From contig JABMLG010000012.1 of assembly GCA_013204985.1 (NCBI GenBank), forward strand, positions 26,211-90,210: a stretch of DNA of 64,000 nt, read 5' to 3'. A program made the translations under genes and the position numbers. Below are positions 24,745-34,168 of this stretch, one piece after another; the first letter of the stretch is position 1, and each line of letters starts with the position of its first letter. The notes under the pieces are model-generated. The model worked only from the letters and a program-made list of their open reading frames with translations. It was not told the DNA's origin and made no database searches. The stretch comes from Microbacteriaceae bacterium VKM Ac-2855 (lineage in GTDB: Bacteria; Actinomycetota; Actinomycetes; Actinomycetales; Microbacteriaceae).

Positions 24745-26244
24745 TCAGGCTGCCGGCGCGAGCGAACCTGTCAGTGCGGCGCCTCCGGCGCGGGAGACGA
24801 AGCAGTAGTAGTCACGCTCGCCGGCGATCCACTGATCGTTGGTCACCGGATACGTGGCCTGCACCTGTACGTCACCGAGAGCTTCGGCCGTCGCGATGTC
24901 GACGACGCCGTCGGCCTGGCAGAAGCCGGCCACGGAAGCCGCCATCGCATCCGGGCCCGGGAACGCGTTCACGTCGGTCACCGGAGCCACGCGCACGAGT
25001 TGCGCGGCGTGCGGCGTGGCGCAGTCGACGACCGTGAACTCTTCGGCCCAGACGTCCGCCATGGGCTGGAGGCATTCGCCGCCGAGCAGCTGGTTCCAGG
25101 CGTAGGTTCCGGCCGGGAGCGGCCCGACAGCGGGCAGCGCGACCGTCGGGGTCGGCGTCGCGGCCGGCGTCGCCGCCGCTGAGGCGACCGGGGTGGCGAC
25201 GGATGCGGGCTTCGCGGAGAGCTGCATCCCGAGCAGCAGCAACGCGCCGAGCACCAGCACGGCTCCGACGCTGACGGCGGTGATGATCAGCGGGCGGCGG
25301 GAACGGCGAGGTGCGGGCGTATCGATCGTCTCGATGCGCCCGCTGTTCGGGTGGGTCACCCGATTGACGTGCTGCAACGCGGGCGTGGCGAAGTAGGCCC
25401 CTGCACCCGCCGCCGCGAGCGGCGCGTATCGCGCCGTCGTGTCGTCGATCGAGTCGGAATCCTCGTCGTCGTACTCGTCGTAGCCTTCCCCTTCGGGAAT
25501 CGGCGGATGCGGCACCACCTCGACCTCGATCTCGGGTAGTTCTTCGTCAGCGGTCTGATCCGGGTCGACCATCTCGGCATCCAGCACGTCGTCGTCTTCG
25601 GTGTCGTCGCCGTGGTCCGGCGCCGCCGGATCATCGAATTCGGCTCCCCCGTCGGAGAAGTCGGCTTGCGACTCCGCGACTTCCCTCGGCGTCAGGTTCC
25701 AGGAGAAGCCGCCGGGCGGTGGCGGTGCGGACTCCACGGGATCTCCGGCAGCGGTGCGCCAGAACTCCTCATCTTCGTCGTCCTCGTCGGGTTCGGCCTC
25801 GACGGAGACCTCCTCCCAGACGAAGGGATCCTCACCGGGCCCGTCATGGGGCCACTGATAGTGGTCCTCGGCATCGTCGGCTTCGGGATGCGGTTCGACA
25901 TCGCCGTCCGCTCCGAGCGACGTCGCGAAGGCGGCGGCCGCGGCGGGATCCTCGTCGACGATCTGCTCGGGTGTGCGCGCGGGGATGAACGCGATGCGCG
26001 ACTCCGGCTCGGCGGGAGCGTCGGGATCGGCCGCCCCGTCGGGGTCGGCGGCAGGGATGTCGGCCGAGGTGATAAGGGCCGCGGAGGTGTCCGCCGCGGG
26101 AGTGTCGGCCGCAGGAGTGTCCATGATGTTCTTCAACCGGCCACCGCTCAGCTGCTGGAGCAGCCACGCGCTCCCGCCGACGGACTGCTGAGATTCCGGG
26201 CGGTCCTCACCGTCCGTGTGGCGCCCCCGCTCCCCCTCGTCCAT
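24745..26244 (-). CDS. Acidic single-pass membrane protein with septum-formation-like C-terminus
   Basis: 499 residues. The first 300 are a low-complexity, strongly acidic cytosolic region (EAEPDEDDEDEEFW, GEGYDEYDDEDSDSIDDT) with a short TPAADTPAADT repeat near the N-terminus. One membrane helix follows a basic stretch (RRSRRPLIITAVSVGAVLVL, about 310-340). The exported 150-residue C-terminus has paired cysteines (GECLQPMADVW, VVDCATPHAAQLV, AGFCQADGV, DYYCFVSR) as in actinobacterial septum-formation-like domains. Its ATG overlaps the pyrE stop (ATGA), an odd pairing also suggesting co-expression. Role in the envelope or division is inferred from the domain only. Confidence 0.8.
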   Translation of the reverse strand: MDEGERGRHTDGEDRPESQQSVGGSAWLLQQLSGGRLKNIMDTPAADTPAADTSAALITSADIPAADPDGAADPDAPAEPESRIAFIPARTPEQIVDEDPAAAAAFATSLGADGDVEPHPEADDAEDHYQWPHDGPGEDPFVWEEVSVEAEPDEDDEDEEFWRTAAGDPVESAPPPPGGFSWNLTPREVAESQADFSDGGAEFDDPAAPDHGDDTEDDDVLDAEMVDPDQTADEELPEIEVEVVPHPPIPEGEGYDEYDDEDSDSIDDTTARYAPLAAAGAGAYFATPALQHVNRVTHPNSGRIETIDTPAPRRSRRPLIITAVSVGAVLVLGALLLLGMQLSAKPASVATPVASAAATPAATPTPTVALPAVGPLPAGTYAWNQLLGGECLQPMADVWAEEFTVVDCATPHAAQLVRVAPVTDVNAFPGPDAMAASVAGFCQADGVVDIATAEALGDVQVQATYPVTNDQWIAGERDYYCFVSRAGGAALTGSLAPAA

Positions 26245-26792
26245 CAGCTCAGACCGAGATCTTCCAGTCCGATGGCGGCGAAATAGGGGTAGCCCTCGGC
26301 TTCGATGATCTCGCGGGCGCCGGTATTCCGGTCGACGACGACAGCGACTCCGACGATCTCGGCACCGACCTTCTTCAGCGCTTCGATCGCCTTGAGCGGC
26401 GAGCCGCCGGTGGTCGACGTGTCTTCGAGCACGATCACGCGCTTGCCGGCCAAGTCGGGCCCCTCGACCTGCTTGCCTCTGCCGTGATCCTTCGGCTCCT
26501 TGCGGACGACGAAGGCGTCGTAGGAGAGACCGCGAGCCGCACCCTGGTGCAGCACGGCGGAGGCGATCGGGTCGGCGCCCATGGTGAGGCCGCCGACGGC
26601 GTGCACATCCGGAACCTGCGCGATCAAGTCGATCATGACCTGGCCGATCAGCGGGGCGACCCGGTGGTCGAGGCTGACCTTCCGCAGGTCGACGTAGTAG
26701 GTGGCCTTCTTACCGCTGGTCAGCGTGAAGTCACCGTGGAAGACGGCGTCGGCGGAGATGTACTCGATGAGCTTCTGGCGTGCGTCGGTCAC
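26244..26792 (-). CDS. pyrE: Orotate phosphoribosyltransferase
   Basis: 182 residues from a GTG (MTDARQKLIEYISADAVFHG). Has FTLTSGKKATYYVDLRK for orotate, GGLTMGADPIASAV, YDAFVVRKEPKDHGRGKQVEG (catalytic flexible loop with its lysines) and the PRPP-binding motif VIVLEDTSTTGGSPLKAIEAL. It converts orotate and PRPP to OMP in pyrimidine synthesis. The next gene overlaps its stop. Other pyr genes are not in the window, which is common in actinobacteria. Confidence 0.96.
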   Translation of the reverse strand: MTDARQKLIEYISADAVFHGDFTLTSGKKATYYVDLRKVSLDHRVAPLIGQVMIDLIAQVPDVHAVGGLTMGADPIASAVLHQGAARGLSYDAFVVRKEPKDHGRGKQVEGPDLAGKRVIVLEDTSTTGGSPLKAIEALKKVGAEIVGVAVVVDRNTGAREIIEAEGYPYFAAIGLEDLGLS

Positions 26793-26859
26793 GTGCCTAC
26801 TGTATTGCCTTCCACTCCCGGGGCCCGATCATCAGGCTGGCGGCGCGATCCCTTCCGAA

Positions 26860-26894
26860 AAGTTGCAGGAGTCGGGCCCCGACTCCTGCAACTT
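26860..26894 (-). terminator. Perfect 17-bp inverted repeat, terminator of ABC exporter operon
   Basis: AAGTTGCAGGAGTCGGG, one central base, then its exact complement. It sits 11 nt past the stop codon of the leftward ABC gene. On the minus strand it ends in CTTTTCGG, giving a short T-run, so it should end the exporter transcript before it runs into the pyrE promoter region. Confidence 0.8.
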
Positions 26895-26904
26895 CTCGGG
26901 TGTG

Positions 26905-28944
26905 TCAGTCGGCCAGACTCGCGGCCGGAGCGGGCCGACCGGCGGCGGACGGGGCGTCATCGCTCGCACCGCCCTGGAACTGCGTCATGTAGAGCGTGTA
27001 GTACGCGCCCTTGCGAGCGAGCAGCGCCTCGTGGTCGCCCTGCTCGACGATGCGTCCCGACTCCATCACGAGGATCGTGTCGGCGTCGCGGATGGTCGAG
27101 AGCCGGTGCGCGATCACGAACGAGGTGCGGTCGGTGCGCAGTGCCGCCATCGCATGCTGCACCAGCAGCTCGGTACGCGTGTCGACCGAGCTGGTGGCCT
27201 CGTCGAGGATGAGCAACGACGGATTCGCGATGAACGCCCGCGCGATCGTGATCAGCTGACGCTCACCGGCCGAGACGCTGCCGCCGTCGGCGTCGAGCAC
27301 GGTGTCGTAGCCGTCCGGCAGCTGACGCACGAAGCGGTCGACCATGGTGGCCTTCGCGGCCGCCTCGATCTCGTCATCCGTGGCATCGAGCCGGCCGTAG
27401 CGGATGTTCTCGCGGATCGTGCCATCGAAGAGCCAGGCGTCTTGCAGCACCATGCCGACCTGTTCGCGCAGCTCCGCACGAGACAGTGCCGTGATGTCGG
27501 TACCGTCGACGAGGATGCGGCCACCGGTGAGCTCGTAGAACCGCATCACGAGGTTCACCAGAGTGGTCTTGCCGGCGCCGGTCGGCCCGACGATCGCGAC
27601 GGTGTGTCCGGGTTCCGCCGAGAACGACAGCTCCTCGATCAACGGCTCATCCGGGTTGTACGAGAACGACACGTTCTCGAACACGACGTGGCCATCGGTG
27701 CGCTCGGGAAGCGAGGCGGTCGCCGTTTCCGGGTCCTGCTCGTCCGCATCCAGCAGCTCGAAGGTCCGTTCGGCGGAGGCGACGCCCGACTGCAGCATGT
27801 TGGCCATCCCCGCGAGCTGCGACACCGGCTGCGTGAACTCCCGCGAATACTGGATGAACGCCGTCGCGTCGCCGAGGGTCATCTGACCCGAGGCCACCCG
27901 CAGCCCGCCGACGACCGCGATCAGCACGTAGGAGAGGTACGAGACGAACATCATCGCGGGCATGATCATCCCCGAGACGAACTGTGCGCCGAACGACGCC
28001 TTGTACAGGCTCTCGTTGCGCGCGTCGAACTCGGTGAGCATCTCCTTGTCACGACCGAACGCGCGCACCACCTCGAGGCCCGAGAACGATTCTTCGATGT
28101 GGCCGTTCAACGCGCCGGTGTTCTTCCACTGTGCGGCGAAGAGCTTCTGCGAGCGGGCGCCGATCACTCCGGCGATGATGCCGGAGAGCGGGAGCGAGAT
28201 CAGCGCGATCAGCGCCAGCTGCCACGAGACGATGAACATCATCGCCGCGATGCCGATGATCTGCAGCACCGACTGCACCAGCTGCGAGAAGGCCTGTTGC
28301 AGCGCCTGCTGGATGTTGTCGACGTCATTGGTGACCCGCGACATGATGTCGCCGCGCTGTCGGGTGTCGAAGTAGCTCAGCGGCAGCTTGTTGATCTTCA
28401 CCTCGATGTCTTGGCGGAGCGTGTAGACCACGCGCATCACCAGACCGTTGAGGATGTACCCCTGCGCCCACATCAGGAACGAGGCGATCAGGTACATGAA
28501 GAGCACGATCATGATGAGTCGACCGAGTTCGACGAAGTCGATGCCCTGGCCCGGCACGAGGTCGGCCTTGGCCAACATGTCGGCGTACTGGTCCTGACCC
28601 TGCGCCCTGGCGCCGTCGACGATCTCCTGCAACGGCACGCCGGCCGGGAGATTCTTCGCGATGACGCCGTTGAAGATGACGTCGAAGGCCTGGCCGAGGA
28701 TCTTCGGCGCGATCACGGTGAGCACCACCGAGACGACGACCAGCGCGACGACGATGCTCATCTTGACGCGTTCGGGCTTGAGCAGCCCGAAGAGCCGCTT
28801 GGCGGAGGGCCAGAAGTTCGCAGCCTTCTTGGCCGGTACTCCTTCGCCGAACGCGCCCATGTCGTCGGCGGTCGGCTCGTACTCCTTCTCGAGCGGATTC
28901 GTCTCGTCGACGACCGCGGTGTCCTGAGGCTTCTTGCGGGCCAT
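26905..28944 (-). CDS. ABC exporter half-transporter, catalytic subunit
   Basis: 679 residues: a Lys/acid-rich cytosolic N-terminus of about 50 residues, six membrane helices (for example MSIVVALVVVSVVLTVIA), then an ATPase domain from about 415. Walker A is GPTGAGKTTL, the Q-loop is VLQDAWLF, the signature is the altered VSAGERQL and Walker B is the intact LLILDEATSSVD, followed by the HRLSTIRDAD switch. With the partner encoded just upstream this gives the usual asymmetry of heterodimeric exporters (BmrCD/LmrCD/TmrAB type). The catalytic site is formed by this subunit's Walker B Glu and the partner's canonical signature. Probable multidrug or lipid exporter; substrate unknown. Confidence 0.93.
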   Translation of the reverse strand: MARKKPQDTAVVDETNPLEKEYEPTADDMGAFGEGVPAKKAANFWPSAKRLFGLLKPERVKMSIVVALVVVSVVLTVIAPKILGQAFDVIFNGVIAKNLPAGVPLQEIVDGARAQGQDQYADMLAKADLVPGQGIDFVELGRLIMIVLFMYLIASFLMWAQGYILNGLVMRVVYTLRQDIEVKINKLPLSYFDTRQRGDIMSRVTNDVDNIQQALQQAFSQLVQSVLQIIGIAAMMFIVSWQLALIALISLPLSGIIAGVIGARSQKLFAAQWKNTGALNGHIEESFSGLEVVRAFGRDKEMLTEFDARNESLYKASFGAQFVSGMIMPAMMFVSYLSYVLIAVVGGLRVASGQMTLGDATAFIQYSREFTQPVSQLAGMANMLQSGVASAERTFELLDADEQDPETATASLPERTDGHVVFENVSFSYNPDEPLIEELSFSAEPGHTVAIVGPTGAGKTTLVNLVMRFYELTGGRILVDGTDITALSRAELREQVGMVLQDAWLFDGTIRENIRYGRLDATDDEIEAAAKATMVDRFVRQLPDGYDTVLDADGGSVSAGERQLITIARAFIANPSLLILDEATSSVDTRTELLVQHAMAALRTDRTSFVIAHRLSTIRDADTILVMESGRIVEQGDHEALLARKGAYYTLYMTQFQGGASDDAPSAAGRPAPAASLAD

Positions 28945-28946
28945 GG

Positions 28947-30683
28947 CTACGCCACCCCTTCCACGCTGAGCTGCGATTCGACGATCTCGCGGTAGGTGTC
29001 GTTCGACTCCACGAGTTCGTCGTGCGTGCCGTGGCCGACGATGCGTCCGCCGTCGAGCACGATGATCTGGTCGGCGTGCCGGATGGTCGACACGCGCTGG
29101 GCGACGATGATGACGGTCGCATCGGTGGTCGCGTCGGCGAGGGATTCACGCAGTCGCGCATCCGTCGCCACATCGAGCGCCGAGAACGAGTCGTCGAACA
29201 GGTACACCTTGGGCTGGGCCACCAGCGCTCGGGCGATGCAGAGACGCTGGCGCTGACCGCCGGAGACGTTGGTGCCACCCTGGGCGATCCCCTCGTCGAG
29301 ACCCTTGTCCTTCGCATTCACGAAGTCGGCGCCCTGAGCGATGCGCAGGGCGTCCCACAGTTCGGGGTCGGTCGCTTCGGGCCGGCCGAAGCGCAGGTTC
29401 GAGCCGATGGTTCCCGAGAAGAGGTACGGCTTCTGCGGCACGAGGCCGACGACCTTCGCGATCTGCTCGCGGGTGAGGTCGGAGATCGGAACGCCGTCGA
29501 TCGTGACGGATCCGGAACGCGGATCGAACAGTCGCGGCAGGAGGCTCAGCAGCGTGGTCTTGCCGGCACCGGTCGAGCCGACGATGGCGGTCGTCTTGCC
29601 GGGCTCGGCCGTGAACGAGATGCCGTCGAGGACAGGACGCTCGGCACCGGGGTAGCCGAACGTGACGTCGGTGAACTCGACGCGACCCACCGTCGGCAGG
29701 GCGGTGCGGCCCTCGCGGTTGATCGTGAGGCTGGTGTGGGTGTCGAGCACTTCCTGGATGCGCTCGGCGCAGACCACGGCGCGCGGGATCATCATCACCA
29801 TGAAGGTGCCCATCATCACGGCGGTGAGGATCTGCAGCAGGTACTGCAGGAAGGCCGTGAGCGAGCCCACCTGCATGTCGCCCGCATCCACGCGCTGACC
29901 GCCGAACCAGAGCACGGCAGCGGTCGCCAGGTGCAGGATCATCATGATCAGCGGGAACATCAGCACGAACAGGTTGCCGACCTTCACGGAGACGACCGTG
30001 ATCGCCTCGTTGGCCTTGCGATAGCGCTCGGATTCGAACGGCTCGCGGGTGAAGGCGCGCACGACGCGGATTCCGGTGATCTGCTCGCGCAGCACGCTGT
30101 TGATCCCGTCGATGCGGTCCTGCATCAGGCGGAACAGCGGCAGCAGGAAGCCGACGAGGGCGCCGACGACGAGGAAGAGGACGGGGACCGAGACCCACAC
30201 GAGCCACGAGAGACCGACGTCTTCGCGGATGGCGAAGATGATGCCGCCGACGCACATGATGGGTGTCGAGACCATGAAGTTCAGGGTCATCAGCACGAGC
30301 ATCTGCACCTGCTGCACGTCGTTGGTTCCGCGCGTGATCAGGGTGGCCGAGCCGAACTTGCCCACCTCGAGGCCGCTCAGCGAGTCGACCTTGCGATAGA
30401 CCTCGCGCCGCAGGTCGCGGCCGATCGCCATGGCGGTCCTGGAGCCGAAGTAGACGCCGCCGATCGCGGTGATCACCTGGACGAGACACACGAGCATCAT
30501 CGTCATGCCGGTCGACCAGATGAAGTCGGTGTCGCCGGTGGAGACGCCCTTGTCGATGATCTCGGCGTTGAGGCTCGGCAGGTAGAGGGCCGCGAGCGTC
30601 GAGACGAATTGCAGCACGAACACCGCCACGATCCATGCCTTGTAGGGCTTGGCGTGCCGAAGCGCCAGTCTGAGCAGTGTCAT
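28947..30683 (-). CDS. ABC exporter half-transporter, degenerate-site subunit
   Basis: 578 residues with six N-terminal membrane helices and a nucleotide-binding domain from about residue 340. Walker A is GSTGAGKTTLL and the signature is the canonical NVSGGQRQR. Walker B ends in YLFDDSFSALD, with Asp in place of the catalytic Glu, as in the non-hydrolytic half of heterodimeric exporters; the switch region reads QRVSTIRHAD. The gene ends 2 nt before the partner's ATG. AAGGATG precedes the start. First gene of the operon. The promoter region holds CCTATTAGG and TAATCGGATTA palindromes that could bind a regulator encoded elsewhere. Confidence 0.93.
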   Translation of the reverse strand: MTLLRLALRHAKPYKAWIVAVFVLQFVSTLAALYLPSLNAEIIDKGVSTGDTDFIWSTGMTMMLVCLVQVITAIGGVYFGSRTAMAIGRDLRREVYRKVDSLSGLEVGKFGSATLITRGTNDVQQVQMLVLMTLNFMVSTPIMCVGGIIFAIREDVGLSWLVWVSVPVLFLVVGALVGFLLPLFRLMQDRIDGINSVLREQITGIRVVRAFTREPFESERYRKANEAITVVSVKVGNLFVLMFPLIMMILHLATAAVLWFGGQRVDAGDMQVGSLTAFLQYLLQILTAVMMGTFMVMMIPRAVVCAERIQEVLDTHTSLTINREGRTALPTVGRVEFTDVTFGYPGAERPVLDGISFTAEPGKTTAIVGSTGAGKTTLLSLLPRLFDPRSGSVTIDGVPISDLTREQIAKVVGLVPQKPYLFSGTIGSNLRFGRPEATDPELWDALRIAQGADFVNAKDKGLDEGIAQGGTNVSGGQRQRLCIARALVAQPKVYLFDDSFSALDVATDARLRESLADATTDATVIIVAQRVSTIRHADQIIVLDGGRIVGHGTHDELVESNDTYREIVESQLSVEGVA

Positions 30684-30701
30684 GTAGACATCCTTACGAT
30701 G

Positions 30702-30729
30702 TACCTATTAGGAAGGCAAGGAGAGTCAA
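30702..30729 (-). promoter_or_regulatory. Candidate promoter of the ABC exporter operon
   Basis: On the minus strand TTGACT is followed after 16 nt by TAGGTA, about 20 nt before the ATG at 30683. The -35 is good and the -10 poor. The 9-nt palindrome CCTATTAGG (30704-30712) overlaps the proposed -10. Confidence 0.35.
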
Positions 30730-30747
30730 CCTAATCGGATTACGAGA

Positions 30748-32112
30748 ATGCGTCAAGTACGCGACGTTCGTCGCGGGGAATGGAGCCGGGTCCGGGGCTC
30801 CTCGAGCGGGCGTGAACAGTCTCACCCCGACCACCGACATTCGCATCAGCCGATCGGCGGAGAATCCCCGGTGTCGTTCTGCGTACCGCCCTGCACTGTC
30901 ACTCTCGGAAACGCGGGAGTCACTCGAAGGCGTTCTCATCCACCTCAGCGACCACGAAGGTGTATCGTTCGGGACTCGGTCACGCGGCGGCTGGCTCACG
31001 AACCTCTCGGCTGGAGACCCACCATCCTGTTGATCCGGATCCGCCGGTATCGCTGTTCCAGCTGCGGACAGGTCTGGCGACAAGACATGTCCGGGGCGGT
31101 CGAGCCGCGAGCGGAGATCTCCCGTCGCGGCCTATCGTGGGCGTTGGAGAGCCTGGTGATCGGGCACCTCACCGTCGCTCGCGTCGCTGCCGGGCTCGGC
31201 GTGTCCTGGCATACCGCGAACGACGCCGTCCTCGCCGAAGGCCGGCGGGGGCTGATCGATGACCAGACCCGGTTCGACGGGGTCTCCACGATCGGAGTCG
31301 ATGAGCACGTCTGGCGGCACACCCGCCACGGCGACAAATACGTCACCGTGATCATCGACCTCATCCCGATCCGCGCCAAGACGGGGCCGGCGCGGCTGCT
31401 GGACATGGTCGAGGGCCGATCCAAAGCCGTGTTCAAACAGTGGCTCGCCGACCATCCCGACAGCTGGCGTGATCAGGTCGAGGTCGTCGCGATGGACGGC
31501 TTCACCGGCTTCAAAACCGCGGCCGCGGAAGAGCTGCCCGACGCGGTCCCGGTGATGGATCCGTTCCACGTCGTCCGCCTCGCCGGCGACGCACTGGACC
31601 GCTGCCGACAACGCATCCAACACACGATCACCGGGCACCGAGGGCGTTCTGGCGACCCGCTCTACTCGGCCCGGCGCACCCTCCACACCGGGCTGAAGCT
31701 GCTGACCGAAAAATAACGCTCGCGTCTGGAAGCCCTCTTCGCCGCCGAAGCCCACGTGGCCGTCGAGGTGACCTGGAGTATCTACCAGCGCATGATCGCC
31801 GCCTACCGCGACCCCGACCGCACCGCGGGCAAGACCGCCATGCAAGCTCTGATCGCCTCGATCAGCAGTGGCGTCCCGAAAGCCCTGACCGAGCTGATCA
31901 CTTTCGGCCGCACGATGAAGAAACGCTCCGCCGACGTCCTGGCCTACTTCGACCGCCCCGGCACCTCCAACGGACCCACCGAAGCGATCAACGGCCGCCT
32001 CGAACACCTCCGCGGCTCCGCCCTCGGCTTCCGCAACCTCACCAACTACATCGCCCGCAGCCTGCTCGAAACCGGCGGACTCAGACCCCACCTGCACTCT
32101 CGATTGCGATGA
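30748..32112 (+). pseudogene. ISL3-family transposase (IS31831-like), inactivated
   Basis: Recognisable from about 30970 (RDSVTRRLAHEPLGWRPT) to 32112. It includes the zinc-finger-like YRCSSCGQVWRQD, the DDE catalytic segments TIGVDEHVWRH and VAMDGFTGFK, and the C-terminal GPTEAINGRLEHLRG. An in-frame TAA at 31714-31716 interrupts it where relatives read LLTDKQ; the frame resumes without shift (RSRLEALFAAEAH). A single C-to-T change (CAA to TAA) would explain it. The first 70 codons of the open frame do not resemble ISL3 proteins, so the 5' end is also rearranged. No terminal inverted repeat is visible; the sequence leaves the IS right after its stop codon, 6 nt from the stop of the next gene. 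The element marks the left border of the restriction island. Confidence 0.85.
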
Positions 32113-32118
32113 GCCGTA

Positions 32119-33015
32119 TTACGCCGACCTATCTGCGGAAATCTCAACGCGTCCGATGAGCCATCCGTTCTGCGACAGAGCAGCGGAAGAGTCGAAGAAA
32201 TATGGCGTAAGTCCAGACAGCGTACTCATCATTGAAAACACGTCGCGCACGTCAAGCTGTCGCGAAACTTCTGCCCGGGAGCCGTGGCGTATTCCCGGAT
32301 AGTCCGAAGCGAAACCATAGAGTGCAGCCACGGCATTTTTCACAGCTTTGTGCGGCCATGTCGACATCTGTACCGATTGCGCGCCGAGCGTAGACGCGTC
32401 AACGCCCTCCAGACCAGAGGCGAGCGCTTCCAGAAAGTTGAAGTACTTACCGATGGCCGTCTTAATCCGCGCATCGTCAAACCCATACTGCAGATCGTCA
32501 ATCGCTACCTGTAAATTCGACCAACTTTGCGCAGCATGCTTATCGCGCGCAATTTGTCGCTGCAGTTCTTCCATTGCGATCGTGTGCATGCCCTCGATCG
32601 AAAGGACGATCGAGAAAGGTCTCGACAACCTATATCGAGAGTTATGTCGACGGAGAAAATCACTCAGATCCGCGTAATACGACTCGAAGCTCGCCTTCCC
32701 AGCATTTTCTAGAATGACTTGCGAAGAGGCCTCGACTAATTTGACTATGTGCTGCTCATCAAGTAAATCCTCCGGCCCAATGGATCCCACGTAAGCTTCG
32801 GCTTCGACCGAGTCAGCGGTACGATCAGCCAACTCATTGGAAGTGAGAGGCACTCGAAGATGAAATTGGAGTTCACCGGCAAGATCCACAAAGAAGTCGG
32901 GGTATCCGCCGGTCTGATCAGGCAAATCGAGCCAAACTTCGGCGAAAAGATTCTTCCAAGTCCCGCCAAGTTCTCCTCGTCCAAATCTTCGATTTGCAGC
33001 CTGTGCATCACCCAT
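32119..33015 (-). CDS. Accessory protein of RM island with HEPN/Abi-like C-terminal motif
   Basis: 298 residues, no signal peptide or membrane segment. The first 180 residues are not recognised. From about 170 the sequence is all-helical and contains NAVAALYGFASDYPGIRHGS (about 228-246). The core YGxxSDxxGIRHG resembles the R-H motif of HEPN-type abortive-infection domains (AbiJ-like). HEPN proteins of this sort are often ribonucleases that arrest infected cells. The gene starts inside the end of hsdS (8-nt overlap), so it is translated with the methylase specificity subunit. Base composition is visibly lower in GC than the flanks. Function as a phage-defence effector is inference from motif and context. 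Confidence 0.65.
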   Translation of the reverse strand: MGDAQAANRRFGRGELGGTWKNLFAEVWLDLPDQTGGYPDFFVDLAGELQFHLRVPLTSNELADRTADSVEAEAYVGSIGPEDLLDEQHIVKLVEASSQVILENAGKASFESYYADLSDFLRRHNSRYRLSRPFSIVLSIEGMHTIAMEELQRQIARDKHAAQSWSNLQVAIDDLQYGFDDARIKTAIGKYFNFLEALASGLEGVDASTLGAQSVQMSTWPHKAVKNAVAALYGFASDYPGIRHGSRAEVSRQLDVRDVFSMMSTLSGLTPYFFDSSAALSQNGWLIGRVEISADRSA

Positions 33016-34168
33016 GAACTATTCCGTCTCCAAAGAACTTGGCTTCTAGCGACAATTTCAGCGAAGAGAGACGGTCGAGTTGTGCGTCCATCAGTGCGGA
33101 CTGTTGGGCAATGGCCTCGAGCCAACCCTCCAACTTGCGCTGGTCGGACAGAGGCGGGACTTTCACCAAGATGCGCATCAGCCGCTCCTTCGATATGTTC
33201 GACATCGATGCAGCTGAACCGCTCGCCGACGCTTGCAGCTTGGTTCGAATAGAGGGAAGGGCGAGCTGCGATTGCAACGTTCGACTTAAATATACATCAT
33301 CCCGAGTCACCAACCTGAATATCAGGTCGGGAATTAGCATACGCTCAACCTTTGAGTCGACGAAAACGCTTGCCCCAACATGTTCAAGAGTATTCTTCCG
33401 AGACATCAACAAATCACCATATCGAACCGCGTACTTGAGGTTCGGCTCATCGCCTCCCCTAAGGGCTTTCAGGTTTCGCACGGGGTTGAATACTCCGCTA
33501 GTCACCGCGCCGAGCTTTAGAATACCCCATTCATCCTGACGCGGCTCGCGGTCCAAGGTAATAGGGCTGAAGCCGCTCTCTATCGCAGTCACGACCTCGC
33601 CGAGCGCGCAGTCCTTCCATCTAGGGTCCGCAAAAAAGGACGTTACGACACTCAATGTGGTCGAACGTAGCAATTCGATCGCCCGTCGCCGCGCCCTCAT
33701 CAGACCATCAACCTCGTCGAGCACATTGGCTACACGGCGCTGCTCCCGAAGGCTGACCAAGGGAAAATCAAATCCCGCAAGGGATCGCCATGAAATGCGG
33801 GGCAAATTGATTCCCACAGCCAAGCTAGTAGACTTTGCCACAGTGGTCCGAGAATGAAGGAATTGCGCCAAGTATCCACGATCCACATTTGGTCCAGGGA
33901 GAATCGGATAAATATCAGTACTGCATACCCCCCTTTGGCTGGGTCGAGCCACTTTCGCGAGGTTGGGGCGGAGCTTGCCGTATAAGATATGTCTTGCATC
34001 GAAGATAAATTTGCTACTCTTCAGCCGACCAGCGGCCACGACGACGGCCTCGTCAACATTGCCAAATGAGTCGATGCTTTCGAGGCCCACGTAAACCGTG
34101 CCATCTTTGATTCTGTCGGCGGCGATCGACCTTGCATCGACACGCGCCACATCCCCTATTCGCGTCAC
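33008..34168 (-). CDS. hsdS: Type I restriction-modification specificity subunit
   Basis: 386 residues from a GTG that overlaps the hsdM stop (GTGA). Two half-repeats are visible. Target-recognition domain 1 is followed by FPLVSLREQRRVANVLDEVDGLMRARRRAIELL at about 135-167. Target-recognition domain 2 is followed by VKVPPLSDQRKLEGWLEAIAQQSALMDAQLDRL near the C-terminus. These paired conserved helices are the HsdM-binding spacers. FDARHILYGKLRPNLAKV and YGDLLMSRKNTLEHVG are typical of each domain. It sets the two halves of the bipartite DNA target. Codon use and base composition are more AT-rich than hsdM and hsdR, in line with frequent exchange of specificity genes. Confidence 0.93.
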   Translation of the reverse strand: MTRIGDVARVDARSIAADRIKDGTVYVGLESIDSFGNVDEAVVVAAGRLKSSKFIFDARHILYGKLRPNLAKVARPSQRGVCSTDIYPILPGPNVDRGYLAQFLHSRTTVAKSTSLAVGINLPRISWRSLAGFDFPLVSLREQRRVANVLDEVDGLMRARRRAIELLRSTTLSVVTSFFADPRWKDCALGEVVTAIESGFSPITLDREPRQDEWGILKLGAVTSGVFNPVRNLKALRGGDEPNLKYAVRYGDLLMSRKNTLEHVGASVFVDSKVERMLIPDLIFRLVTRDDVYLSRTLQSQLALPSIRTKLQASASGSAASMSNISKERLMRILVKVPPLSDQRKLEGWLEAIAQQSALMDAQLDRLSSLKLSLEAKFFGDGIVHG

